A DNA stretch of 64,000 bases from Candidatus Acutalibacter stercorigallinarum (lineage in GTDB: Bacteria > Bacillota > Clostridia > Oscillospirales > Acutalibacteraceae): NCBI GenBank assembly GCA_019112625.1, contig DXIW01000041.1, positions 1 through 64,000 of the forward strand, read 5' to 3'. Under the pieces are notes generated by a model, which worked only from the letters and a program-made list of their open reading frames with translations, was not told the origin of the DNA and did not search any database. The translations under genes were made by a program, and so were the position numbers. This document shows, piece by piece, positions 56,382 through 64,000 of this stretch (within the stretch, counting starts at the first letter, position 1; every line of letters begins with the position of its first letter).

Positions 56382-57836
56382 ATGAAACATAAATCCAAGA
56401 AAAAACCGGTGGTCATCGTGCTTGTTAGCCTTGCGGTGCTGGCGGCCGCGGCGGCCTGTGTGTGGTTCCTTTGGCTGAAGGACTACCTGGCCGCGTCCAG
56501 CGCGCCGCCGGTGTATGTAAACTCGGTTGCATCCATCACCGGCATGGACATGGGCACCAACCCCCGGTACGCCGGTGTGGTGGAGCCCCAGCAGACTTAC
56601 GACGTGACCAAGGACGAGAGCAAGACCGTGGCCGAGGTGCTGGTGGCCGAGGGGGACCAGGTGCAGCCCGGCACCCCCCTGTTCCGCTATGACACGGAGG
56701 AGATGCAGCTCACCCTGGAGCAGGCGGAGCTGGACCTGGAGGGCATCTCCAACCAGATCAGCACCCTGAAGAACCAGCTGAGCGACCTGGAGAAGGAAAA
56801 GAAAAAAGCCAGCAAGGACGAGCAGTACTCCTACACGGTGCAGATCCAGTCGGTGGAGCTGCAGATCAAGAACGAGGAGTACAACAGCACGGTGAAGAAG
56901 AGCGAGATCGACAAGCTGAAGTCCTCCCTGGAGAACGCCGAGGTCTACTCGGAGGTGGAGGGCGTGGTGAAAGAGGTGAACGTAAACGGCGGCACCGACA
57001 TCACCGGCCGGCCCCTGCCCTTTATCAGTATCCTGTCCTCTGGGCAGTTCCGGGTAAAGGGCACCATCAGCGAGCTGAACCTGGGCAGCCTGTACCAGGG
57101 CCAGGCGGTGATTGTCCACTCCCGGGTGGACGAGTCCCAAACCTGGACCGGCCTGGTGGACACCATTGAGATGGAGCCCACCGACGACCAGAACAACAGC
57201 ATGTACTATGTGTCCGGGGACGCGGGCCAGCGGAGCTCCCGGTACAACTTCTATGTGACATTGGACTCCCTGGAGGGGCTGATTTTAGGGCAGCACGTGT
57301 ACATCGAGCCCGATCTGGGCCCCGCTGCCCAGCGGGAGGGCCTGTGGCTGCCCGCGGCCTATATTGACCACGACGAGGTGGGCAGCTTTGTGTGGGCCGC
57401 CGACGAGAACGACAGGCTGGAGATCCGCTCCCTGACCCTGGGGGATTACGACGCGGAGAACGACATGTACCAGATCACCTCTGGCCTGACCGCCCAGGAC
57501 CGCATCGCCTACCCCAGCGAGGAGCTGGTGGAGGGCGGGCCTGTCACCAGTGACGAGAGCCTGGCCGCCGGGCCGGTGCAGGACCCGGCCTTCCCCGAGG
57601 ACGGCACCGTCGTGGACGATGGGATGCTCTACGGGGAGGAGGGCATGGACGGCTCCGCCTACCTGGAGGACGGCGCCTACGACGATACTTACGGCAATAC
57701 GGATGACGATACCTACGACGATACCTACGACGACACCGAGGCGGGGGACGCCGAGCTGGACGGCGGCGTGACCGTGGAGGCCCGGGATGCCGGGGCTGCC
57801 TTCGACCTGGTCCAGGACTCGGAGGGCGCGGCATGA
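56382..57836 (+). CDS. HlyD/MacA-type adaptor subunit 1
   Basis: 484 aa. One N-terminal membrane anchor (~9-31), then half-lipoyl domain (YDVTKDESKTVAEVLVAEGDQVQPGTPLFRYD), a coiled coil (~100-190, rich in E/K/Q: ISTLKNQLSDLEKEKKKASKDEQ), and the returning lipoyl half with a beta barrel. The C-terminal ~60 residues are an acidic Asp/Tyr/Thr repeat (DDTYDDTYDDT). ATG at 56382 with GAGGAGC ahead; an ATG at 56355 is possible but lacks a site. First of four overlapping exporter genes. Confidence 0.87.
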   Translation: MKHKSKKKPVVIVLVSLAVLAAAAACVWFLWLKDYLAASSAPPVYVNSVASITGMDMGTNPRYAGVVEPQQTYDVTKDESKTVAEVLVAEGDQVQPGTPLFRYDTEEMQLTLEQAELDLEGISNQISTLKNQLSDLEKEKKKASKDEQYSYTVQIQSVELQIKNEEYNSTVKKSEIDKLKSSLENAEVYSEVEGVVKEVNVNGGTDITGRPLPFISILSSGQFRVKGTISELNLGSLYQGQAVIVHSRVDESQTWTGLVDTIEMEPTDDQNNSMYYVSGDAGQRSSRYNFYVTLDSLEGLILGQHVYIEPDLGPAAQREGLWLPAAYIDHDEVGSFVWAADENDRLEIRSLTLGDYDAENDMYQITSGLTAQDRIAYPSEELVEGGPVTSDESLAAGPVQDPAFPEDGTVVDDGMLYGEEGMDGSAYLEDGAYDDTYGNTDDDTYDDTYDDTEAGDAELDGGVTVEARDAGAAFDLVQDSEGAA

Positions 57837-58936
57837 TCTTAGAACTCAAGGACATCTGCAAGACCTACCTCCAGGGGAAACTGGAGGTGCCGGTGCTCAA
57901 GGACGTGACCCTCTCGGTGGACGAGGGGGAGTACGTGGCCATTATGGGACCCTCCGGCTCGGGTAAGACCACGTTGATGAACATCATCGGCTGCCTGGAC
58001 AGCCCCACCTCTGGCAACTACCTGCTGGAGGGGAAGAACGTGGCGGGCATCAGCGAAAAGAAGATGTCGGATGTGCGGCTGCACAGCATCGGGTTTGTGT
58101 TCCAGAGCTTTTACCTGCTGTCACGGCAGTCGGCGCTTGACAACGTGGCCCTGCCCCTGCTCTACGCCGGGGTGAATCGGAAGGAGCGCAGCGAGATCGC
58201 CCGGAAGGCCCTGGAGCGGGTGGGGCTGGGCGACCGCACCGATTTTAAGCCCACCCAGCTCTCCGGCGGGCAGTGCCAGCGGGTGGCCATCGCCAGGGCC
58301 ATTGTGAACAACCCCAAGATCTTACTGGCGGACGAGCCCACCGGCGCTTTGGACACCAAGTCCGGGGAGCAGATCATGGAGATCTTCCAGAGCCTGAACC
58401 AGGAGGGCGTCACCATTTTGATGATCACCCACGAGCCGGAGATCGCGGCCCACGCCAAGCGGGTGCTGTACATCCGGGACGGGCTGCTCACCGCGGCGCC
58501 CCAGGCCAGCCGTTCCGACGGGCTGCCCGGGGCCAGCGGCAGCGGTGCCTCCCCCGCCCCCCAGGCTGTGGAGGCCCCGGCTGTGGAGGCCCCCGCCAAG
58601 GGGGAGAATGTCCAGAAATCTGACGGCCAGGAACAGGCCGTCCAGGAGATGGCCGCCCAGGGGCGCCCGGCGGCTGGCTTCGCCATGCCCGAGGCCGCTC
58701 CCCTGCCGCCGGCGGTGGCCGTGCGGGAAGTCACCCACCTGGAGGTGGACATGGAGGCCATGCTGGGGCGCAGCAACAAGCGGAAGCCCCGGCACGCCCA
58801 GGCACCGGGCAGGCCCCAGGCGGTCCCCCAGCCCGCAAAACAGCGGCCCCAGCCGGGCCAGTTCGACGCGCCCATCCCCGTGGCCCTGGAGGGGCTGGGG
58901 TTCGGGGCCCTGCGGAAGGGAGGCGCTGAGGGATGA
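57833..58936 (+). CDS. MacB-type ABC transporter ATPase with long Pro/Ala-rich C-terminal extension
   Basis: 367 aa. Residues 1-225 are a complete LolD/MacB-like ATPase: Walker A GPSGSGKTT, Q-loop FVFQSFYLL, signature LSGGQCQRVAIARA (Cys where Gln is usual), Walker B ILLADEPTGALD, and H-loop ITHEPEIAAHAKRVL. Residues ~230-367 are an Ala/Pro/Gln-rich tail of unknown role ending IPVALEGLGFGALRKGG. ATGA overlap with adaptor 1. Energises the permease at the end of the operon. Confidence 0.92.
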   Translation: MILELKDICKTYLQGKLEVPVLKDVTLSVDEGEYVAIMGPSGSGKTTLMNIIGCLDSPTSGNYLLEGKNVAGISEKKMSDVRLHSIGFVFQSFYLLSRQSALDNVALPLLYAGVNRKERSEIARKALERVGLGDRTDFKPTQLSGGQCQRVAIARAIVNNPKILLADEPTGALDTKSGEQIMEIFQSLNQEGVTILMITHEPEIAAHAKRVLYIRDGLLTAAPQASRSDGLPGASGSGASPAPQAVEAPAVEAPAKGENVQKSDGQEQAVQEMAAQGRPAAGFAMPEAAPLPPAVAVREVTHLEVDMEAMLGRSNKRKPRHAQAPGRPQAVPQPAKQRPQPGQFDAPIPVALEGLGFGALRKGGAEG

Positions 58937-60861
58937 GCATGCAGAAAAAAGCCAAGAAGCGGCTGATTTTAAGCTCGGCGGCCATTGTGCTGGCGGCGGG
59001 GCTGGGTGTGGGCGGCTGGCTGTTCTGGCAGTACCGCAACGACCAAAAGACCGTGGAGGTGCAGCCGGTGTCCTACCTCTCCACCAGCTACTGGGGGGAC
59101 ACGGCCCAATCCTCGGGGACCATTACCAGCGATTACATCCAGGAGCTGTACCCGGACTCCTCCAAGACCATCACCGACGTGTTCGTCACCGAGGGGCAGG
59201 AGGTGAGCATCGGGGACCCGCTGCTCCAGTATGACAAGACCAAGCTGGAGCTGGATGTGGAGGCCAAGGACGTGGCCATCAAGGAGACGGAGCTAAAGAT
59301 CGACAATGCCCAGAACCAGCTGAAAAAGCTGCAGAACACCAAGCCCATCGCCACGCCCAAGCCGGAGAAGGCCACGCCCACCCCCAAGCCCACGAAACCT
59401 ACGCCCACCCCGGAGCCGGAGCCCACTCCCGCGCCTACGCCCACGCCGGAACCCACCACCACCCCGGCTGACGTGACCCTGTACAGCCAGCTGGACGTGG
59501 ACGCCGTGCCCTACGCGGGCAGCGGCACTACCGACGACCCCTATATCTTCCTGTGCACCGACGACTGCACCATGACCAAGGGCTTTTTGTCTCTGCTGTT
59601 CGGTCTGGGTACTGAGACGGAAGGGGATGGCGGCCAGGAAAGCACAGACGGGGAGATCGCCGAGGGGGACGCCACCGGCGAGACCGGAGACGGGGAAACC
59701 ACCGGCGAGGAAACCGGGGACGGCGAGACCGGCGGCCAGGAGGAGGAATCCCAGAGCCAGCTGGCCACCCCCTTCGCCGCGATTTTTGAGGTGCGGGAGG
59801 ACGACTCCAACTACGGGGAGCTCATCGCCTCCTTCAAGCTGGACGGCACCCAGCTCTCCGCCAACTTCCAGAATTTCCCCCAGTTTGACGGCTCCCAGAC
59901 CGTGGAGTCGGTGGCGGAGGCGTTTGAGGCCCGGGCGAAGGCCACCCCCTCCCCCACGCCCAACCCCAACAACTACGACGACATGGGGTACACCTCCAGC
60001 CAGCTGAAGGACCTCATCGCCGAGAAGCGGCAGGAGATCAAGAATTACCAGTACGAATTGAAGCAGAACAAGCTGGACCTGGAAAAGGCCCGGCTGGCGC
60101 TGAAAAATTCCACGGTGCTGAGCACGGTGGACGGGGTGGTGCGCACCCTCACCGACCTGGATACCGCCGCCGCCAGCAACCAGCCCTTTTTGGTGGTCAC
60201 CGGGGCGGAGCAGTACTACGTCACCGGGGTGCTGGGCGAGGGCCTTTTGGGCAGCGTACAGCCCGGGGACACGGTGACGGCCACCTGCTGGGAGAACGGC
60301 ATGACCTACTCTGCCCAGGTGGTGAGCATCTCGGACTACCCCCTGGAGGACGGCGCCAATTACTACTACGGCACCGGCAACCCCAACAGCTCCAGCTATG
60401 AGTTCGTGGCGGTGCTGGGGGCGGAGAACGACACCTCTACCCTTAGAAACGGCATGTATGTGGACCTGACCCTCAGTGTCCAGGAGGGGGTGGAGTCCGA
60501 CGGCGGCCTGTACCTGGACAAGGCCTACCTGCGGGAGGACGAGGGCGGCAGCTACGTGATGAAGGTGAGCCGGGAGAACCGGCTGGAAAAGACATACGTC
60601 TCCACGGGCAAGACCATTTACAGCGGCAGCTATGTGGAGATCCGGTCGGGGCTGGAGGTGGAGGACTACATCGCCTTCCCCTACGGCACCGACGTGAAGG
60701 ACGGGGTCCGGGCGGTGATCCAGGGTACGGAGGAAGTCCCCTACCCGGAGGACGAGCCGGGCTACGGCGTGGCCAGCGGTGAGGAAAGCGCGGCGGCGGA
60801 CGACAGCGCGGACGATGTCATCGCCATGGACGGCGGCGCCGCGGTCTACTACAACTACTAA
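58933..60861 (+). CDS. HlyD/MacA-type adaptor subunit 2 with large inserted low-complexity region
   Basis: 642 aa, unusually long. Anchor ~11-32; lipoyl half ~75-100; first coiled-coil arm ~105-135. Then an insertion of about 200 residues: a Thr/Pro/Lys/Glu stalk (139-178), a ~50-residue segment with [11 protein letters not shown] (180-228), a Gly/Glu/Thr acidic tract (229-275), a small domain (278-335) and a PTP linker (336-347). The second arm (~355-392), second lipoyl half and barrel follow, with an acidic tail. Overlaps the ATPase gene by 4 nt. The adaptor core is secure; the insertion has no family I know. Confidence 0.85.
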   Translation: MSMQKKAKKRLILSSAAIVLAAGLGVGGWLFWQYRNDQKTVEVQPVSYLSTSYWGDTAQSSGTITSDYIQELYPDSSKTITDVFVTEGQEVSIGDPLLQYDKTKLELDVEAKDVAIKETELKIDNAQNQLKKLQNTKPIATPKPEKATPTPKPTKPTPTPEPEPTPAPTPTPEPTTTPADVTLYSQLDVDAVPYAGSGTTDDPYIFLCTDDCTMTKGFLSLLFGLGTETEGDGGQESTDGEIAEGDATGETGDGETTGEETGDGETGGQEEESQSQLATPFAAIFEVREDDSNYGELIASFKLDGTQLSANFQNFPQFDGSQTVESVAEAFEARAKATPSPTPNPNNYDDMGYTSSQLKDLIAEKRQEIKNYQYELKQNKLDLEKARLALKNSTVLSTVDGVVRTLTDLDTAAASNQPFLVVTGAEQYYVTGVLGEGLLGSVQPGDTVTATCWENGMTYSAQVVSISDYPLEDGANYYYGTGNPNSSSYEFVAVLGAENDTSTLRNGMYVDLTLSVQEGVESDGGLYLDKAYLREDEGGSYVMKVSRENRLEKTYVSTGKTIYSGSYVEIRSGLEVEDYIAFPYGTDVKDGVRAVIQGTEEVPYPEDEPGYGVASGEESAAADDSADDVIAMDGGAAVYYNY

Positions 60862-60877
60862 GGGAGGTGGACAGGAC

Positions 60878-62137
60878 ATGATTGAAAATATCCGCCTCTC
60901 CTTTCAAGGCATCTGGTCCCACAAGATGCGGTCGTTCCTCACCATGCTGGGCATCATCATCGGCATCGCGTCCATCATCTCCATTGTGTCCACCATCAAG
61001 GGGACCAACGAGCAGATCAAGCAGAACCTCATCGGCGCGGGGAACAACGTGGTGAAGATCCAGCTGTACCACACGGACTACGACTATGTGTACGACGTGG
61101 GGAACGAGGGGCTGCCCAGCGGGGTGCCGGAGGTCTCCGGCGACACGCTGAGCGCCATTCTGGAGCTGCCCAACGTGGAGGCCGCCGCCCTGTACAACCG
61201 GCGCACCAGCTACAGCAACTCCTTCTACTACGGGAACAACGAGCTCTCCGGCTGCGAGGTGTACGGCATCGACAACACCTACTTTACCACCGCGGGGTAT
61301 GTGCTCCAGCGGGGGCGGACCTTTGTGCCCAAGGATTTTTCGGAGTACCGGCCCATCGCCATTTTGGACAGCGACACGGCGGAGGCATTGTTCCCCGGGG
61401 AGGACCCCATCGGCAAGACCATCGAGTACGACTCCACCGCGCTGGTGGTGGTGGGTGTGGTGGAGCTGAGCAGCCAGTTCGAGCCGGTGATCAACTCCAT
61501 TGACGACTACTACATGTACATGGGCTCCGGCACGGCGGGGAAGGTGTTCCTGCCCAGCGCCATCTGGCCCTCCCTGTTCGCCTACGACGAGCCCCAGGAG
61601 GTGTCGGTGCGGTGCACCCACACCGAGGCCATGTCCACGGTGGGCAAGGCGGTGGCGGACCTGCTCAACGAGAACGTGACCAACGAGACGGTGAAGTACC
61701 AGGGCGAGGACGTGCTGCAGCAGGCCAAGGAGCTGCAGGACCTGTCCAACGCCACCAACCAGCAGCTTATCTGGATCGCCAGCATCTCCCTGCTGGTGGG
61801 GGGCATCGGCGTGATGAACATCATGCTGGTGTCCGTCACCGAGCGGACCCGGGAGATCGGCCTGAAGAAGGCCATTGGGGCCAAGAAGAGCCGCATTTTG
61901 TGGCAGTTTCTCACCGAGGCGGCGGTGCTCACCAGCCTGGGCGGGCTCATCGGGGTGGGGGCGGGCATCGGCCTGGCCCAGCTGGTCTCCCGCTTAACGG
62001 AAGCCCCGGTGGCCATCAGCGTGCCCTTCATCTTTTTGGCGGTGGTGTTCTCCATGGCCATCGGCATCCTGTTTGGGCTGCTGCCCTCGGTGAAGGCGGC
62101 GAATCTGAATCCCATTGACGCCCTGCGCCACGAGTGA
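60878..62137 (+). CDS. MacB-type ABC exporter permease
   Basis: 419 aa. N-terminal membrane segment with [34 protein letters not shown], the MacB_PCD opening. A ~240-residue extracellular domain ([43 protein letters not shown]) precedes three C-terminal FtsX segments with [33 protein letters not shown] and [21 protein letters not shown] with GGGAGGTGG ahead. With the ATPase and two adaptors it makes a complete tripartite-like exporter in a Gram-positive envelope; the cargo, perhaps a peptide, is unknown. Confidence 0.92.
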   Translation: MIENIRLSFQGIWSHKMRSFLTMLGIIIGIASIISIVSTIKGTNEQIKQNLIGAGNNVVKIQLYHTDYDYVYDVGNEGLPSGVPEVSGDTLSAILELPNVEAAALYNRRTSYSNSFYYGNNELSGCEVYGIDNTYFTTAGYVLQRGRTFVPKDFSEYRPIAILDSDTAEALFPGEDPIGKTIEYDSTALVVVGVVELSSQFEPVINSIDDYYMYMGSGTAGKVFLPSAIWPSLFAYDEPQEVSVRCTHTEAMSTVGKAVADLLNENVTNETVKYQGEDVLQQAKELQDLSNATNQQLIWIASISLLVGGIGVMNIMLVSVTERTREIGLKKAIGAKKSRILWQFLTEAAVLTSLGGLIGVGAGIGLAQLVSRLTEAPVAISVPFIFLAVVFSMAIGILFGLLPSVKAANLNPIDALRHE

Positions 62138-62149
62138 GGGGCTGCGCCC

Positions 62150-62400
62150 CGGGCAATTCGCGTACTGGGTGCGGTGAAACAGCAGGCATACCGGCACGCG
62201 GTTGGGGTGCGGCGAAACCAGGCCCCCTTTTTGGTGACCCCGGCGGGACGATTCGCGCACGCGCCTTTGGGGTGCGGGGCTCGTTGGAATAGGAAGCCAA
62301 GCGGCCCGCGTTTGGGGTGCGATAGGAACACCCACTCCGGCCCTGGCTGCGCCAAGGCCACCTCCCCCAGAGGGGGAGGCGAGGGGCTGGGTGTTGTAAA
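62150..62400 (+). repeat. Four imperfect TTGGGGTGCG repeats and a CCTCCCCC/GGGGGAGG dyad
   Basis: The 317-bp gap after the permease has no credible gene. (T)TGGGGTGCG recurs at 62164, 62202, 62267 and 62312, each preceded by CGCG-like bases and followed by purines. A CCTCCCCC-AGA-GGGGGAGG dyad lies near 62363-62381. It looks like a decayed intergenic repeat family. Confidence 0.6.
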
Positions 62401-62411
62401 GTCACAAGAGA

Positions 62412-62438
62412 AAAGCACTCCGTGTGGGGTGCTTTTTT
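62412..62438 (+). terminator. Terminator of the exporter operon
   Basis: AAAAGCACtCC / GGgGTGCTTTTTT stem directly before the ribosome site of the AAA gene; it may equally attenuate that gene, since no separate promoter is visible after it. Confidence 0.65.
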
Positions 62439-62454
62439 CGCAAGGAGGGATGGT

Positions 62455-63207
62455 ATGTTTCTCAACGCCATTGAGCGGGCGCCGGTGCCCTTTGCCGGGG
62501 CGGACAGCTACCTGGGGGACATTCCCGCCATAGCCGGGCTGGGGCAGTTGGAGCTCCACGCGCCGGTGACGTTTCTGGTGGGGGAAAACGGCAGCGGCAA
62601 GTCCACCTTATTGGAGGCGGTGGCCCTGGCGCTGGGGTTCAACCCCGAGGGGGGTTCGAAGAATTTCAGCTTTTCCACCCGGGACACCCACTCGGGGCTG
62701 CACGGCTGCCTCACTCTGCACCGGGGCCCTTACCGGCCCAAGGACGGGTTTTTCCTGCGGGCGGAGAGCTTTTACAACACCGCCACCGAGGTGGAGGAGC
62801 TGTCCAGGCGGAGCCTCGCCCCGCCGGAAGAATTTTACAGAAACTATGGCGGCAAGTCCCTGCACCACCAGTCCCACGGGGAGAGCTTTTTGAATTTGGT
62901 GCACAGCCGCTTTCACGGCCAGGGCATCTACCTGCTGGACGAGCCCGAGGCGGCCCTCTCCCCTGCCCGGCAGCTGACCTTGCTGTGTGAGCTGCACCGG
63001 CTGGTAGAGGCGGGCTCCCAGCTGCTCATCGCCACCCACTCCCCCATTCTGATGGCCTACCCCGGGGCGGAGATCTTACTGCTGGGGGAAGGGCCCATCC
63101 ATCCGGTGGAATACCGGGAGACGGAGCACTACCAGATCACCAAGAGCTTTTTGGACAGCCCGGAGAGGATGCTGCGCATTTTATTGCAGCAGGACGAGGA
63201 GGAGTAA
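62455..63207 (+). CDS. AAA family ATPase, ABC-like (SbcC/RecF-type small ATPase)
   Basis: 250 aa. Walker A FLVGENGSGKST at ~39-50, a signature-like region HHQSHGESFLNLV (~140-152), Walker B IYLLDEPEAALSP and ATHSPILMAYPGAEI (H-switch). This compact form without coiled coil is seen in stand-alone predicted ATPases of bacteria. ATG 62455 with AAGGAGGG ahead. It runs into the PNPOx-like gene 2 bp later. Biological role unknown. Confidence 0.85.
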   Translation: MFLNAIERAPVPFAGADSYLGDIPAIAGLGQLELHAPVTFLVGENGSGKSTLLEAVALALGFNPEGGSKNFSFSTRDTHSGLHGCLTLHRGPYRPKDGFFLRAESFYNTATEVEELSRRSLAPPEEFYRNYGGKSLHHQSHGESFLNLVHSRFHGQGIYLLDEPEAALSPARQLTLLCELHRLVEAGSQLLIATHSPILMAYPGAEILLLGEGPIHPVEYRETEHYQITKSFLDSPERMLRILLQQDEEE

Positions 63208-63209
63208 CC

Positions 63210-63623
63210 ATGCGGTGGAACGGGGAAGCCGAGAAAATCATGGAGGAACGCTTCGGCGGCGACAACGAGATGGCCCTGGCCACCTGCCGGGACAACATGC
63301 CCAGCGTGCGGACGGTGAACGCCACTTACCTGCAAGGGTGCTTTTACATCATCACCTACGCTCTGTCCCGGAAGATGGAGGACATCCGGGATAACCCCAC
63401 AGTGGCCCTCTCCGGGGAGTGGTTCTCCTGCCACGGCACGGCGGAGAGCCTGGGATGGTTTGGCCGGGAGGAAAACAGGGCCCTGGCCGCCCACCTGCGC
63501 CAAGCCTTCGCCAGCTGGATCGACAACGGCCACAACGACTTTTCCGACGAGAACACCATCATCTTACAGGTGCGTGTGACGGACGCCCTGCTGCTGTCCC
63601 ACGGGCGGCGGTTTGAGAAGTGA
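63210..63623 (+). CDS. Pyridoxamine 5'-phosphate oxidase-like FMN-binding protein
   Basis: 137 aa split-barrel protein. ALATCRDNMPSVRTVNATYLQGCFYIITYALSRKMEDIRDNPTVALSGEWFSCHG is the FMN-binding half-barrel (R-T-V-N and the KMxDIxxNP motif). Likely a flavin- or F420/heme-type binding protein rather than PdxH, which is longer. Starts 2 bp after the AAA ATPase stop, so the two are co-expressed. Confidence 0.88.
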   Translation: MRWNGEAEKIMEERFGGDNEMALATCRDNMPSVRTVNATYLQGCFYIITYALSRKMEDIRDNPTVALSGEWFSCHGTAESLGWFGREENRALAAHLRQAFASWIDNGHNDFSDENTIILQVRVTDALLLSHGRRFEK

Positions 63624-63629
63624 AAAAGG

Positions 63630-63656
63630 GGAGCCGCTGGGCTCCACTCTTTTTTT
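63630..63656 (+). terminator. Probable terminator after the PNPOx-like gene
   Basis: GGAGCC / GGCTCC stem, then a T7 run; convergent with the GNAT gene. Confidence 0.6.
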
Positions 63657-64000
63657 ACTTCATCTGATTCAACTCCATAGCGGTGTAGCTGCCGCCAGCC
63701 ACAAAACCGAAGCGCTGGTAAAACGGGATTGTTTCGGGGTCTGAGGGCATGATTTTGATGTGGAGCATGCGCTTGTATTTCTCCAGGATGCGCTCCATCA
63801 GCTCCCGGCCGATGTGCTGGCCCTGGTAGGCCGGGTCCACCAGCAGGTAGTGGAGGAAGGCCACGGTCTCCCCATCGTCCAGTCCCCGCACCAGGCCGAT
63901 GAGCTTGTCCCCGTCCCAGGCAGAGATGACTTGGCCGGAGTTTTTCATGCCCCGCCTGAGCTGCTCCGGATAGCGGCCCGAGTCCCAGCCCACGGAGAGG
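63655..64000 (-). CDS. GNAT family N-acetyltransferase (N-terminus cut by window edge)
   Basis: At least 112 aa; the frame stays open to the edge, so the start may lie outside. WDGDKLIGLVRGLDDGETVAFLHYLLVDPAYQGQHIGRELMERILEKYK contains the acetyl-CoA loop (QGQHIGREL), and IPFYQRFGFVAGG the closing motif. Substrate unknown. A GTG at 63993 is a possible start. Confidence 0.88.
   Translation of the reverse strand, partial: LSVGWDSGRYPEQLRRGMKNSGQVISAWDGDKLIGLVRGLDDGETVAFLHYLLVDPAYQGQHIGRELMERILEKYKRMLHIKIMPSDPETIPFYQRFGFVAGGSYTAMELNQMK

Noticed and set aside
62338-62400. A CRISPR-like or IS-end array in the gap after the exporter
   Set aside because: Repeats are too short, diverged and unevenly spaced, with no cas or transposase gene nearby.

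Overview
The window is about 65% GC and densely coded on both strands. It reads as the chromosome of a strictly anaerobic, high-GC member of the Clostridia, most like the gut Oscillospiraceae (Flavonifractor / Lawsonibacter / Intestinimonas type). The signs are AGGAGG-type ribosome sites with frequent GTG and TTG starts, near-consensus -35/-10 promoters with 17-nt spacers, a type A RNase P RNA, a split transketolase, a PduL phosphotransacylase, a flavin reductase-rubredoxin fusion and a proton-pumping pyrophosphatase. There are no tRNA or rRNA genes, insertion sequences, prophage or CRISPR arrays. The species call is inference.

Layout. 1-5.5 kb: end of a NUDIX gene, a Gfo/Idh/MocA oxidoreductase, a nitroreductase, a PadR-HAAS-lipoprotein operon, rnpB and pncB. 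5.7-15 kb: a small XRE regulator, an AI-2E/YtvI-type membrane protein, an aminotransferase, a PurF-like protein without the usual nucleophilic cysteine, and a minus-strand run (HAD phosphatase, queH, amidohydrolase, nuclease-like protein, VanZ-RDD protein, small unknown). 15-25 kb: DUF212, prfC, two DUF2007-like paralogues, pduL, a type-4 uracil-DNA glycosylase, an XRE-zinc-ribbon regulator, a flippase-like protein and a short UvrA paralogue. 25-29.6 kb: a sugar isomerase-like TIM barrel, an MFS transporter and cimA.

29.8-43 kb is an ion, phosphate and efflux region. A minus-strand pit-DUF47-trkH-trkA cluster faces a MarR-MATE pair and then hppA, a purine permease and a CorC/HlyC-type protein. 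The pit and hppA leaders share a structured RNA-like element that starts at each promoter's +1 and is followed by an intrinsic terminator. The shared segment contains a 17-nt identical block. This is the best candidate here for an undescribed regulatory system, probably a riboswitch linked to phosphate, pyrophosphate or proton economy. A second MATE gene at 41.7 kb has an attenuator leader resembling the guanidine-IV (mepA) class.

43-64 kb: a GH172 glycosidase, a GNAT, the split transketolase, YjbR and DUF3892 proteins, the flavin reductase-rubredoxin, rarA behind a LexA-like box, glyA, nth, a DUF362 ferredoxin protein, a PatB-type C-S lyase, RNase H and cysK. A four-gene MacB-type ABC exporter operon follows, with two adaptor subunits of which one carries a large low-complexity insertion. 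The window ends with an AAA ATPase, a PNPOx-like protein and part of a GNAT.

All calls come from reading the sequence and remembered family motifs. No database search was possible.
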